Assembly: GCA_018389105.1 (NCBI GenBank)
Contig: JACATO010001712.1
Span: forward strand, 82,001 to 146,000
DNA length: 64,000 bases
Direction of reading: 5' to 3'
From: Nautilus pompilius
Lineage: Eukaryota > Mollusca > Cephalopoda > Nautilida > Nautilidae
Shown here: piece by piece, positions 10,551-21,904 of the stretch
Numbering within the stretch: position 1 is the first letter of the stretch
Layout of the letters: each line of letters starts with the position of its first letter
Made by a program: the position numbers and the translations under genes
Notes under the pieces: model-generated
What the model was told of the DNA's origin: nothing
Databases searched by the model: none
What the model saw: only the letters and a program-made list of their open reading frames with translations

Positions 10551-11329
10551 TCAGTGGATCTGTCCTGGTTTGTTCGCGTCGGGTTTTCTCATCTCGATTA
10601 AAACAAAGCGAAGTCCTTACAAGAAACCACGGATTTGCGGTCAAGGATTCTTACCGACCTTTGACAAAGTTTAGACGCTGTTAAATTACCCATAAATTCT
10701 TAAGAATTAAAAAAAAAACGGGTGAGGGGTGGGGGATCGCTCGCGTTCGTCCCCTCGCCCAGCGGTCCGATCGCTATTAAGAACCGTTTCCAGTTTTTGA
10801 GTTGTCTGTCGTCTTGTTTCGTGGACTTTGGGGAACTTGTAATAACCGGATCGGCGATCTGTGATGTGGTTAATATATCCGTTTGGGCAGTTTAAAAAAA
10901 AAAAAAAAATTGGCATTGAGGGGTGGAGGGAGCTTCTCTCGTATCAAAATGCTCGGTACTTCGAGTTCTCTTCCACACACTTGGCGTCATCCAGAAGAGC
11001 GGCGGTGAAACTCCACCACTTGTCAACGCTAATTTGACGCCAGCTTCCGAGTAATGAGACCCAGTCGCTATAATTGAGACCTAAACGATTCCAGCAAAGC
11101 GAGTACGTACGGCAGGCAGACTCGCATTTCAGTCGGAAAAGTTTCTTCTTACGTTTCTTGCTTATCTTTTAATAATTCAAAATTAAATTAGAATTTTTTT
11201 CTTTTAAATGTAGACGGCTCTCCACACAAAGCCCGTAGTTTCGTGTTATGTTACGCAGTAACCAGCGCATACAGCTCTCTTCTGTCAGCGGCCGTTGGAT
11301 CGTATTGCACGAATTCGAGCCCCAGTCTC
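10551..11329. other. Non-coding stretch
   Basis: Poly-A runs near 10709 and 10891, otherwise mixed composition. No coherent frame or repeat apart from short CA runs at 10506-10522. Confidence 0.45.
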
Positions 11330-11752
11330 CTTCTCTCTTCATCTCTCTTTCTCTCTCTCTCTGTACTGACGTCATCTCTCTCAGCATCTCTCTCTCCCCC
11401 TCTCTGTACTGACGTCATCTCTCTCTGTACTGACATCATCTCTCTCTCTCTCTGTACTGACGTCATCTCTCTCTGTACTGACATCATCTTTCTCTGTACT
11501 GAGATCAGCTCTCTCTCTCTCTCTCTCCTACCTCTCTGTACTGACGTCATTCTCTCCATCTCTCTCTCTGTGTACTGACGTCATTCTCTCCATCTCTCTC
11601 TCTCTGTGTACTGACGTCATTTTCTCTCTCTCTGTCTGACGTCATCTCTCTCAGCATCTCCTCTCTCCCCCTCTCTGTACTAACGTCATCTCTCTCTGTA
11701 CTGACATCATCTCTCTCTCTCTGTACTGAGATCAGCTCTCTCTCTCTCTCTC

Positions 11753-11796
<44 letters not shown>

Positions 11797-11841
11797 CCCT
11801 CTCTCTGTACTGACTCATCTCCTCTCTTCTCTCGTTCTCTC
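11330..11841. repeat. GA/CRE compound minisatellite, array C (CT on plus)
   Basis: CT runs alternate with CTGTACTGACGTCATCTCT cores. Several cores read TGACATCA or TGAGATCA, consistent with CpG loss. The last quarter is pure CT. Same family as arrays A and B but inverted. Confidence 0.9.
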
Positions 11842-11977
11842 GTCGGTGTTGTTGTTGTTGTTTGTTTTTATTATTATTTTGTATGAACTTAACAACCCAA
11901 AATGAAATTATTCGGTTGTTACATATAACCCTGAAAACAAATTTAGATGTTTCTGGGCGATAAGCCAATCAAAGGTA

Positions 11978-12095
11978 GAAAAAAAAAAAAAATCCAGAGT
12001 GCCCGGCTGCACCAAACCGATCCAGTTCCAATTGGAATTTGAACTTGGCGAGTTACCCACTAGACTACCTTGCTGACACGGTTACAACCCACTTC
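11978..12095 (-). repeat. tRNA-like SINE head with T-run terminator
   Basis: On the minus strand, an A-box-like GGTAGTCTAGTGGGTAACTC (12067-12048) is followed by a B-box-like AAGTTCAAATTCC (12046-12034) and then a run of about 13 T (11992-11980), the usual Pol III terminator. The A-to-B spacing is shorter than in a true tRNA, so a tRNA-derived SINE fragment is the best reading. Confidence 0.45.
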
Positions 12096-14890
12096 GTATT
12101 TAAATGAATTTAATCTTAAATTTCTAAATATATAACTGATTTATGTAGCATCGTACTTAATATGTCTATTCAGTGCTCCTAGGTGAAAAAAGGGGTATTC
12201 TGATTATAAAATGCATTCTAAACTTGTTTGTTTGTTAATTACCACAGGAAACCACAAGTAGTCAGTCAGCTTTTGTTTACTGTAGCATAGTCCAAAATAA
12301 AAGAGGGATTGTTGCTCGCTGATACAGTTCACTTCAGGAAGCTACATCTAAAGTTTATGTAAAGTAGGTTAGCGGTGAAAAAGATATGTCTTTGTCTTAA
12401 AGAAGCGAGACAGACAAATGGCGTAACCTTTCAAAGGTAAAGTTAACGCTGGGTGATGATGGCTGACATACGTAATATATATGCTAGGTCTAAAAGGAGA
12501 ATTAGAAGACCGCATCTTACTCGCTGTGTTAGCGATTACGCTCGGATTCCCGATGAAACTAGACTTTGTTTCATGTCTACGCGGTGGTTATGGTTTTCCA
12601 CATCACTCATTTTCTCGCTTTTCCGGGTACTGCGTACGAGTATTCGTTCCATCACTGATCGCGAGAGTCAGAGGTTTTTATCCTCTCCGCTAAAGTTCAC
12701 GGTTTCCGACTGGCTTGTGCGCAGATGCGGGAAAACCGGGTCACCACGTGACATTCAATTAAGGCAGTGCACTGATCTACTGGACTTCTCGCTGCATCGA
12801 TTAGCTCGACTCTTCTGCATCTTATAATAAACTTAGGACCAGGTGAGTCGGCTATATAACTTCACTGTCTGATTTAAGTAGGAGCGGATAATACTTTTGG
12901 AAGGCGACCTCATCGTATAAATTTCTACGTTCTCTTATTACAGAAAGTAGAGCGAAAATTATCACATCACCCAGAATATTTCTCATTTTTAAAAAAAAAT
13001 ATAGTATACTACGATCAGTGTAATGTTTAGACATGTGTACTGCTTTCAGTTTATCATTCATATGTTCCTTTTTACTGAAATAAAATTCCTTTGTCAAAAG
13101 CGTTTGATCCATTGTTTTCTTATAGTTAAAACTCCATAAGAAATCAGTACGTTAGGCATATTTAGCGAAGATTTCTTGAATAACAAATCTAAGCTTAATT
13201 GGTTATATTATGCTTTAAAAATGGATTTGGGGGGGGGCATTGCAACACAAAATAAACACTCAATGTTTTGCTTGAAAAATGCAAAGTGCCATAAATTTAG
13301 CCACCCAGGATTCCATCTTTGAATTATTTATTGTGCGCGTGCGCGTGCGCGCGCACATCAAAAGGTTTTGATATTCAAATGTTTCAATAATTCGAACTCT
13401 GCCTCGCGTCACCTCTGAGATACCGTAGCTAGGCTTTTCGCTGTTAAAGGACATATTCGTCCGATTACACGGGATAATTTTCACGAAATTATCGCGGTAC
13501 TGGATTATGGCAAAGAGAACGACGTGAAGATTTATTCAGATTCTAAAATAGAAGAAACGCAGACATTTTCCTTCCACTAATATTTTCTCAGGCGGGAGGA
13601 GAAGACGGGAGACACAGAATCATTATTATCGCGCAATAAAGCGAGTGAATAGAATAAGTAGCCGCGTATTTGCTCGACATACAGAATTTGTTGGTCGCAG
13701 CGATACCTCATCAAGCCGTCGGACAGTTCTTCGTCAGCATCTCGTATCCTCTCCTCCTGACGGTGTTGATTCAGTTTTCGGTGGGGGGGGAACAGGTGAA
13801 ACCCGATGAAAAAAGAAACTTTACCTTTGGGCGAAGAACGATTTTCAGGTTTCAATGCCAGCCAGGTGGCATGTTTGCCGGCACTCCCGGAGGCCTGTCT
13901 TTGTGGACGCTGCTCGCCCGTCTTTGATTCACCTGGGCGGACTTCTTCGGATGGGCCGCTGCGAGCCGTCGTTCGCCGTCCTTCGCAATTCCGAAATTTC
14001 AATCAAACCGCGGACACGTGAGACCAACAGGACGGCCAGAATATCTCTCGAAAACACGAGCACAAACAGGGATCAGCCAAGATGTAATTTAGCCGCCTCT
14101 TCGCCGGCCCGATCATAAAGGAGACTTTGCCTGCCTCGGTAGAAATTATGTTGACAAAAGCGGGAAACTCTCCTATCGTCGCCTTCTTAAATGTGTTTTT
14201 GCACGGAGAAGAGAGTTTCAGGAAAAACAAAAAAACAAAAAAAAAAATCAGTTAGTTCTTTTAATTGTTTAGCTGTATTAAGTGCTTTCCATCTTAGCTA
14301 TTTCCTCTTCCTTTCTGTATTTATGCAGTGTGTACATCTAACATCTTTAATAAAAGGAATCTGGCCAGAATAATGGGAAGTGCCGACGAGGGGCAAAATA
14401 AACAATATCAGAGCGGATTTGGCAAACTCGCCTCAGGAGTAGTAATTGCTTCTCGGACATAACTGTCAGCTGATCTAAAGGGAGGCAATTTAATGGGAGA
14501 CAACTTACTTGCAATGCGAAACCGCGGTGATGATTCAGTGCTTCGTACGACCCAGGAAGAATGCGATGCTGGCGATGGTTGTCGCCAGCTGGTATTTTGG
14601 CTACTGAACAGTTCAGTTGCTTTTAGCTTTAAGGTTTACAACATTGGAACAAAGGGCGTTCGAACTTCCGATGGCTGAAGGAGACGATAGGTTCTCGACC
14701 TGCCCCCGTATGATGAAGACAGTCTGTGGAGTACCGTGTGTTTATTCACCTTGCGAGCTACGGAATTGAGAAACTGTCTACAGATGCTTGGATAAAATCA
14801 TAGTAAGCAGTCAACAGCAGGTTTGTGGCGAGGTGATAGAGGGGAGGGAAAAGATCGACCATTGGTGACCCGAGAATAAAACCAGTCTTC
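12096..14890. other. Non-coding stretch
   Basis: Contains an open frame with two tandem ATGs (12456-12827, about 123 residues, Arg-rich, no motif), which stops 15 bases before a consensus donor ACCAG/GTGAGT at 12843, so the two do not fit together. An alternating GTGCGCGTGCGCG tract lies at 13333-13358. Short open frames near 13.6-14.1 kb are in GC-richer sequence and overlap each other. No gene recognised. Confidence 0.4.
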
Positions 14891-14894
14891 ATCT

Positions 14895-15520
14895 CCACTG
14901 GTCCACCGTCATCAGAACATCCGCTTTCAAGAACGATGGCGTGACGTCATCTTCACGGACAAAATCCCACTCGACGAGACACCTGAAAGAAGAGACTTTC
15001 CATGATGATGACGGCAAGGATAAAGTCGTCGACGGGAGTGGAGATTCCTTTCTGGTGTCGGGCTGGGCCATAAGAACACGATACAACAGTAGGGTAAAGT
15101 TAGTACCGGATAAAAATCTAAATCAGGAAGCGTGTAGACGCATTCTGGGAAATACACTTTCATCAAGCGATCGTTAGGTCTGTAGGAAACAACTTCCTGC
15201 ACTCATTGCCCGTCCTTACAGATCCAGGACCATCAACAAGTTTCCCAAAGATGAGCGTGTGATCAGACTACCCTGGTCAGAACGAAAAGAAAATATAAAC
15301 CTCCGTAGAGCATGTCTAGTACAGGGTTTGGTCGCGATTTTCGCCGTATGCCTATCCCCTACCCATAAAAAGAAAACGCTAACGGTCATAGTTGGTTCTC
15401 TGTGAGATTGGAAGAATATGTCGAGACAAGATGTCAAGAAGCTCATTTACAGTAAGCAAAGAAGAGTAGCGTCCCTTTTGCTGTTCGTGGTCACGCTATA
15501 TGGTAAGAACTGCACTGCAA
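14895..15520 (+). pseudogene. Tc1-like transposase relic
   Basis: Reading across frames gives an ordered series of Tc1-family blocks: RFQERWRDVIFTDK (about 14915-14960; the WxxVxFTDE block with the first catalytic Asp, E changed to K); GDSFLVSGWAIRTRYNSRV and VPDKNLNQEACRRILGN (15040-15160; the GSVMVWG...LVxIxGNLNxxxYxxxxL region); LTDPGPSTSF (about 15215; the QQDNAPxH block, Asp kept); VIRLPWSERKENINL (about 15260; the VxxLPWPARSPDLNPIE block, Glu lost); and DWKNMSRQDVKKLIYSKQRR (about 15410; the C-terminal WxxIPxxxxxxLIxSMxRR block). Several stops and shifts separate them, so it is dead. The helix-turn-helix part and terminal repeats were not found. Confidence 0.7.
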
Positions 15521-15663
15521 TGACATCCAAGAATAATGTGTTCATACAGAGTAAAATCCGAATGACTGAAAACTGGTAGAATTACCAAACACACTTCTTT
15601 GAGTACACAAAGTTCTCCCTCATGCGTGATGTATTTTTTTTACTTTTCACTGTCATTAATTGA

Positions 15664-15673
15664 ATGTGTGTGT

Positions 15674-15743
<70 letters not shown>

Positions 15744-15766
15744 TGCGTGAGCGTGCGTGCGTGTGT
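15664..15766. repeat. (GT)n microsatellite
   Basis: An almost pure GT run of about 100 bp, ending in interrupted GCGTGCGTGAGCGTGCG units. CA/GT runs of this length can adopt Z-DNA. The open frames across it are pure Thr-His or Val-Cys and are not genes. Confidence 0.95.
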
Positions 15767-16056
15767 AAAATTTTGTCATTAAAACTCATTGCACTATTAA
15801 ATGTCTGAGGTATGATTGTTACATCACAAAAAAGTGACAACAGTTCATTTCAGTGGATTCAGACAAATATTTTAGCATCAATAACACAAATTAAATAAGG
15901 TAAGATCAGCAAGTTTTTTTCAGCAAATAGTATCTTATTATCTGTTGACAAAAGTGAGATCTTTGAGAATTCAAATTATAGCATAATATCTACTCACATA
16001 ATGCAATGAATAAGTACATGCAGTTTATACCTCTTATTAGATGTTATTTTCTTGTA

Positions 16057-17346
16057 TTGGGTTGTTCAAAACGTTTTTTTCGGTTTTTTCGATTTTTTAC
16101 CGCAACAACGAGACATCGTATCGTTGCTGAACATGAAGTTTATTAATCAAAGTAAATTCCATTACAATCAATACACTTCTGCCAACGAGATACACGCGCA
16201 GTTATAAAATTTTGAAAAAAATCTGGATTTCTGAAGTCGATAAACTGTTGGAAGGCAGTTTCCATTTCTGTTTGGTTGGAGAAGGAATTCATACGGAGGA
16301 AGCTGTTGAGGTGTTTGGAAAGGTGGTGGTCTGTGCGAGGTCTGGTGAATAGGGTGGGTGAGGGAGAACTTCGTACCCCAACATGTTCAGTTTCTGAAGA
16401 GTCACTTTTGCAACATGAGGCCGAGCATTGTTGTGGAGCTGGATTTGGCCTCTTCGACTCACCAATGCCAGCTGTCGTTTGGAGGGTTTCTGATGAACAA
16501 CGTTTAATTTACGACAGTATCTCTCAGCTGTGATGGTTTCGCCAAGTTGCAAGAAGTTATAGTGGGTGACACCAGTTGCAGTCCTCCAGACAGTGACCAT
16601 GACCTTCTTTGGGTGGAGGCTGGGTTTCTGAATGTGGCTAGGCGCCTTTTCTCTGTCGAGCCACTGTGCTGATTATTTGCGATTGTTGTGAAGGATCCAT
16701 TTTTCATCACGCATAATGATTCGGTCAAGAAATGGGTCGTTTTTGTTTCTTATGACGAGCGAAGAGCAGATCTCCAATCGACGATTTTGTTGTTGTTCAT
16801 TCAACTTGTGAGGCACCCACTTGTCAAGCTTTTTCACCTCGCTAATTGTGTCAAGATGCTGGGAAACAGTTGCAGTGCTTACGTCAAGCTCTCCAGCAAT
16901 TTCTCGCCCTGTTTTTCTTGGATCGGTTTCATCTGAGGCTTTCAGACGGTCATCATCACAGCTGGAAGGACGCCCACTACGTTCCATATCTTCGAGGCTC
17001 GCATCTCCTGATCGAAACATTGCAAACCATCGTTGCACTGTGCACTCATCTGCTGTGTCCTCGCCCCATGCCTGCTTAATGTTATGAGTTGCCTCTCTCG
17101 CTTTGTGGTCTGGTTTGAACTCGTGAAGCAAAATGGCATAAAAAACCTTTCTATCCACGCTTCACTCAGAACCATGAAACAAATATCCATTTTATGATTT
17201 TTAAAGGGTAGGTTTTGCACAATGTATGCCAAAGCACACGCTACAAAACAATATGAACTTATCTGGATACACCTTCACAAGCAGGCAAGAAATGAACCCC
17301 AAATTAACATAATATAAAAACCGACAAAACCTTTGTAAGGACCTAA
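16057..17346 (-). mobile_element. Degenerate mariner element, copy 2
   Basis: About 1.29 kb. The lower end reads TTGGGTTGTTCAAAACG directly after TA, and the complement of the upper end reads TTAGGTCCTTACAAAGG: matching degenerate inverted ends. Internal sequence matches the element at 7.52-8.75 kb in the same orientation, so both belong to one family. An upper TA duplication is not cleanly preserved. Confidence 0.82.
16200..17170 (-). pseudogene. Mariner transposase, disabled (copy 2)
   Basis: The N-terminal two thirds are open from 17158 to 16673 (161 codons). They begin MDRKVFYAILLHEF, continue through a helix-turn-helix segment (ADECTVQRWFAMF), the SLEDMERSGRPS block, a second helix-turn-helix-like segment (TGREIAGELDVSTATVSQHL), the linker KKLDKWVPHKLNE and the first catalytic block RDEKWILHNNRK, then stop. 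The C-terminal part (16600-16289) is frameshifted. Its second catalytic site reads HNNARPHV in place of HDNARPH, so the Asp is lost, and a shift follows YSPDLAQT. It resembles the mariner lineage domesticated in SETMAR (same LDKWVPHEL and GRPS blocks). The start before MDRKVF is also shifted; the family usually begins a few residues earlier. Not functional. Confidence 0.88.
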
Positions 17347-19094
17347 TGTTAACCAAGGTGTCTTTATGTAAGTCAAGAAATGCAGATACTTTCAGCGGTA
17401 AGTGTAGATAAAAAAATAATTTACTGTTTATCATGGTAAATAATTTTTCAACCTTAAATATATAATATGTACATGATAAATCACTTCTTTATACTATATT
17501 TCAGAAAGAAAGAAAAAAGCAACAGTAAGTAACTTATTTCTTTCATAATTTGTAGTATTTTTAATCCGTACCTCTGCTCTCTCAGGTTTTCCTTTTGTTT
17601 AATGGGTTATCTTGCCGATCTGAACACAGATAATCCACACGTGCAATTTTAATATCTATTACCACCACTTACCATTCAGTCTCGGTTCTGGGTATTAAAT
17701 TTGCTAACAGAAATCAGGAAACGAACTTAGGAACTAGCAAATCATACTTTCCTCCCGTCGATGTTTTAGTGACCGCACCCGTGTCTTTTCTTTCATTCGG
17801 AGAGGAACCCATACCAACACCGTGCCTACAGCCCCGTTGTTGCTTCACAGCCATGACGGACGGGAAGTTGTTTTCTGCTCTTCTTGACAAGAGAGTCACG
17901 TCGTTGCCTGAGAAGCGGCGGGTTTGATTTTGCTGTTTTAGATTAATGAAATAGGTATTTAAAAAAAAAAAAAAAAGCAAATAAGACGTTTGTTCATTAA
18001 CACGGTTAATTTATTCACTGATGGTTCCCGAAAAACTAACAAGCGAATAGTTGTTATACGTCCGGGATCATTGCGGAAGTAGCCTATTACCTTATAATAC
18101 GTTAAATAGAATAAATAGCGGGGTTTTCTTTTATAAACGCTGACTATTATCTGCCGGCGACTATCCTCAAAACGTCCAGAGGTGATTAAAAATGCAGCTG
18201 TAGTGGCTGCGCGCCTTTTCGTTCCATGAATCTGGGATGTGAGCAATAGCAGCATTTCGTTTTACGACGTGGAGAGAGGTTGTTCACGGTCTGTTATGTC
18301 ACACACCTAAACTTGGCGCGGTACGATAGTCCCGACTTGGTCACCCAGACTTAGCACCTGTCCCTTCTGTTACCCTTCCTCCCCGGGTGATGAAATGCCA
18401 CTGTCAAACGAGGATATCGTCGGCATCCAAGAGGATCGCTAGTAACGAGAATTCCACACTTCTCCTGCCGGCCGGGTAGCTCGGTCTGACGTTCGTCCAC
18501 CGTATCCGGCGTCACCCGTTTTCAAGGCCGTCTCCAGAGGGCGCTGACAAGTGTTGTGTGGCTGCTGCACTCTTCTGTCGTCCCCTAACCGAAGACTCCG
18601 CGCGGCGACAGTAAAGCGAACTTTCCAATCGGTTTTCATACTCTTGGGTTTTAGAAATCAAGCTTTACTCGAAGATGGAGGAGGGAAAGAGATTCTGTCA
18701 CCGGTGACGTAACAAGATGGTTCTACATTTTTCCTTCTTTTTTAACGTTTATTTGAGAATTAGTTTTTTTTTTTTACTTTCCAACCAGTATTCGGAACAG
18801 AACAAAAAAAACAAACTCTGGTACAACCTATACCGACAATCCGAGGATCTGCGGAAGCTACCGAGCCGTCCGAAACATGCCGATAATAAATTGGAAATAA
18901 AGAATAATAGTAAGTTTATGCTTTGGCTTATCCACCACCACCACCACCCGGCCACCTTCTTTTACCAACACGACAAGAACGAGCCGTCATGTGATATTCG
19001 TCAAGGTGATATTTCCGACTTAAAAGATATACCTAGAACAGATATTCAGTAACGAGTCAGCAAAATATTCAACTCGTTGAAGGTATTCCAATAC
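17347..19094. other. Non-coding stretch
   Basis: AT-rich flank of the mariner copy, then mixed sequence with poly-A at 17961-17977 and short open frames without motifs. CACCAC repeats near 18930. No gene recognised. Confidence 0.5.
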
Positions 19095-20212
19095 AGTCCT
19101 ATCTCTTATAGCGCTCAGGATGCGTTCTTGGTAAATGGAACACTATAGAAAGTCATTACCACATGTATGAACTTTCCTCCAGGATAGAGATCGTTATAAG
19201 GAAACAGCGCTATAGGAGGTCGACTTTCCTCCAGGATAGAGATCGTTATAAGGAAACAGCGCTATAGGAGGTCATTATATCATGTAGAGATTTTCCTCCA
19301 GGATAGAGAGCGTTATAAGGAAACAGCGCTATAGGAGGTCATTACAACATGTAGGAACTTTCCTCCAGGATAGAGAGCGCTATAAGGAAACAGCGCTATA
19401 GGAGGTCATTACAACATGTAGGAACTTTCCTCCAGGATAGAGAGCGTTATAAGGAAACAGCGCTATAGGAGGTCATTACAACATGTAGGAACTTTCCTCT
19501 AGGATAGAGAGCGTTATAAGGAAACAGCGCTATAAGAGGTCAATACAACATGTAGGAACTTTCTCCAGGATAGAGAGCGTTATAAGGAAACAGCGCTATA
19601 GGAGGTCATTACAACATGTAGGAACTTTCCTCCAGGATAGAGATCGTTATAAGGAAACAGCGCTATAGGAGGTCATTATAACATGTAGGAACTTTCCTCC
19701 AGAATAGAGAGCGCTATAAGGAAACAGCGCTATAGGAGGTCATTACCACATGTAGGAACTTTCCTCTAGGATAGAGATCGTTATAAGGAAACAGCGCTAT
19801 AGGAGGTCATTACAACATGTAGGAACTTTCCTCCAGAATTTAGAGCACTATAGGGAAACAGCGCTATAGGAGGTCATTATAACATGTAGGAACTTTCCTC
19901 CAGAATAGAGAGCGCTATAGGGAAACAGTGCTATAGGAGGTCATTACCACATGTAGGAACTTTCCTCCAGGATAGAGAGCGTTATAAGGAAACAGCGCTA
20001 TAGGAGGTCATTATAACATGTAGGAACTTTCCTCCAGGATAGAGAGCGTTATAAGGAAACAGCGCTATAGGAGGTCATTATAACATGTAGGAACTTTCCT
20101 CCAGAATAGAGAGCGCTATAAGGAAACAGCGCTATAGGAGGTCATTACAACATGTAGGAACTTTCCTCCAGGATAGAGAGCGCTATAGGGAAACAGCGCT
20201 ATCAGAGGTATT
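19095..20212. repeat. 67-bp minisatellite, about 16 copies
   Basis: Tandem units of 67 bp (one truncated to about 55 bp near 19168-19222). Each contains CTTTCCTCCAGGATAGAG, AGCGTTATAAGG, AACAGCGCTATAGGAGG and CATTACAACATGTAGG. CCTCC near the start and GGAGG later in the same unit, with TAGAGAGCG and CGCTATA inside them, can pair into an imperfect hairpin. Variants alternate between GAGCGTT, GATCGTT and GAGCGCT. The edges are degenerate. Confidence 0.95.
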
Positions 20213-20543
20213 CCTGTATAATTACGAAGTCTGATTGCCTGAAAGGGTATTTTTTTAAATTGAATGATCACAAAAAAATAGGAGAATGACGTATAAAAAT
20301 CTACTTCATTGTACTTGAACCGCCACCAATTTTATCTTCTTACCTGCACCACCAATCTTTACCTTCGTGAAGACGATGCCATAATTATTACTGTTCATGG
20401 CTGACGTCATAGGTGGTATTTTTCGGACTAAGCTGCCAAAAGTGAAGACCCCTTTGTTTAATAAATAAATTACTTGAGAAAAAACAACAACAACAACAAC
20501 ATCCGTTTAATTTTGTTTTCATTTCCATTTCTTCTTTTTACAG
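20213..20543. other. Spacer between minisatellite and microexon candidate
   Basis: AT-rich, with a CAA repeat (20486-20503). On the minus strand a short frame from an ATG at 20410 (MTSAMNSNNYGIVF...) runs 22 codons to a consensus donor GCAG/GTAAGA at 20344/20343, a weak first-exon candidate. A TGACGTCA palindrome lies at about 20402. Confidence 0.3.
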
Positions 20544-20570
20544 TTCAACGCCATCAACTCCATAAATACA
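20544..20570 (+). CDS. Candidate 27-nt microexon
   Basis: A long pyrimidine-rich tract ends in TTTTTACAG (20535-20543), followed by 27 nt and then a donor GTGAGT at 20571. The 27 nt are exactly nine codons, open in the first frame (FNAINSINT). Microexons of this size, a multiple of three with a strong upstream pyrimidine tract, are typical of neuronal genes in animals. No other exon of a host gene was identified nearby, so this rests on splice-site quality, length and frame only. The family was not recognised. Confidence 0.3.
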
Positions 20571-20950
20571 GTGAGTTTCCGTGATCTCACCGATTCGTTA
20601 AAGTTGCGAGACCTCGTTTGTTTTGTTTTGTGTAGGCCATCATTTAACAACGCACACAATTTGCTAAAGAGGTTCAGGAGGGGGGTGTTGTGTGTGTTTG
20701 TTAGTAACAGCCTTTTGTGTTACTGTAATGCAGCGGCTGAAACACTGACAACATACGATAAATGGCGATAAGTGCACACCTTCTCGCCGGCGCTGATTCT
20801 CCGCCCGAGAATCTCGTCTGGTGCGAAGACTGTTGAGGAAAAGGAAGTGGCAACATCTCGTGCACAACGAGACCTTACAAACAACCACATGCGTAAACAA
20901 AGCAAACAGTGCAAGAAGTGTTGTCCTTCTAAAATTATTTAGAGTGTTGC

Positions 20951-20952
<2 letters not shown>

Positions 20953-20993
<41 letters not shown>
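20953..20993. repeat. (AAT)n microsatellite
   Basis: About 13 AAT units followed directly by ordinary sequence. Translates to poly-Asn in one frame; not a gene. Confidence 0.95.
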
Positions 20994-20995
<2 letters not shown>

Positions 20996-21727
20996 GTGAC
21001 CTGCCTCTAATAAAATAGGCGATCCCTTAGGTAGTTCTTGGTAGGTGACGCTCCAAATACTCAACCTGAAGGCGGTTTAAATAATTCTGGAGGGGCGCTG
21101 TAGTTGTCCCCCCCTGACCACAACGGTTCTGGGATTCGCCGCCAGTCTAATGGCTCCAACCCTGGTCGATATAAGGTGGATTTGTAATGAAATCAATCTG
21201 TTTAGTAAATGCGTTATTAAGTTCTGCTCGGGATGTACGCTGAGGCAGACAGCACAGCTCCAGTACGAGTTAATAAGTGGATCGTTGATGCTGATGTATA
21301 GGTGAACTGTAAACCGACAAATAAAATATATCTATATATATAATATATATATGTTTTTGTTTCCTCTAAATTAGCGAGGCACTACCATGCCCGTGACACT
21401 CTGACAGTTTGGGAGAGATATAAACCACTTAATTATATCCACAGTAATTTGATAGAATCTATTTCCTTCATAAATTATTTTTTCTTGGTCCTCCCCCTCC
21501 TAATTTATTCCCGCTCGCCCTTACAACCCAAAAACGGAGCAACTCAATATAAGTAACAGTATTTCCTTTTTTTATTTTTTTACGTTAATGATTTTGACTT
21601 GTAAACATCGTAATCGGGACGCGCTCTGATACACAGTTCGTCAACGTGTTAATAGTGGTCTTGGGAATTCTTTATCAATCTTGAGGGTAACGAGGATTTT
21701 AAAAATGTAGTCGACCGAGAAAAGACG

Positions 21728-21731
<4 letters not shown>
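20994..21731. other. Non-coding stretch
   Basis: Includes a TATATATA tract at 21328-21351 and GC-poor sequence to the next GA array. No gene recognised. Confidence 0.5.
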
Positions 21732-21798
<67 letters not shown>

Positions 21799-21904
21799 GT
21801 CACTACAGAGAGAGATATGACGTCAGTACAGGGAGATGTGACGTCGGTGCAGAGGGAAGATATGACGTCAGTACAGAGAGAGGGAGGGAGAGAGAAAGAG
21901 AGAG
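21732..21904. repeat. GA/CRE compound minisatellite, array D (GA on plus)
   Basis: About 60 bp of pure GA followed by cores GATATGACGTCAGTACAG, GATGTGACGTCGGTGCAG and again GATATGACGTCAGTACAG. Same family as arrays A-C. Confidence 0.9.

Noticed and set aside
12456..12843. ATG frame followed by a consensus donor
   Set aside because: The frame stops at 12827, before the donor at 12843, so they cannot belong to one coding exon.
15582..15840. His-Thr and Val-Cys repeat proteins
   Set aside because: Pure translation of the GT microsatellite; likewise the frames at 58.2-58.7 kb.
19095..20212. CRISPR-like array
   Set aside because: The whole 67-bp unit repeats; there are no variable spacers between conserved repeats.
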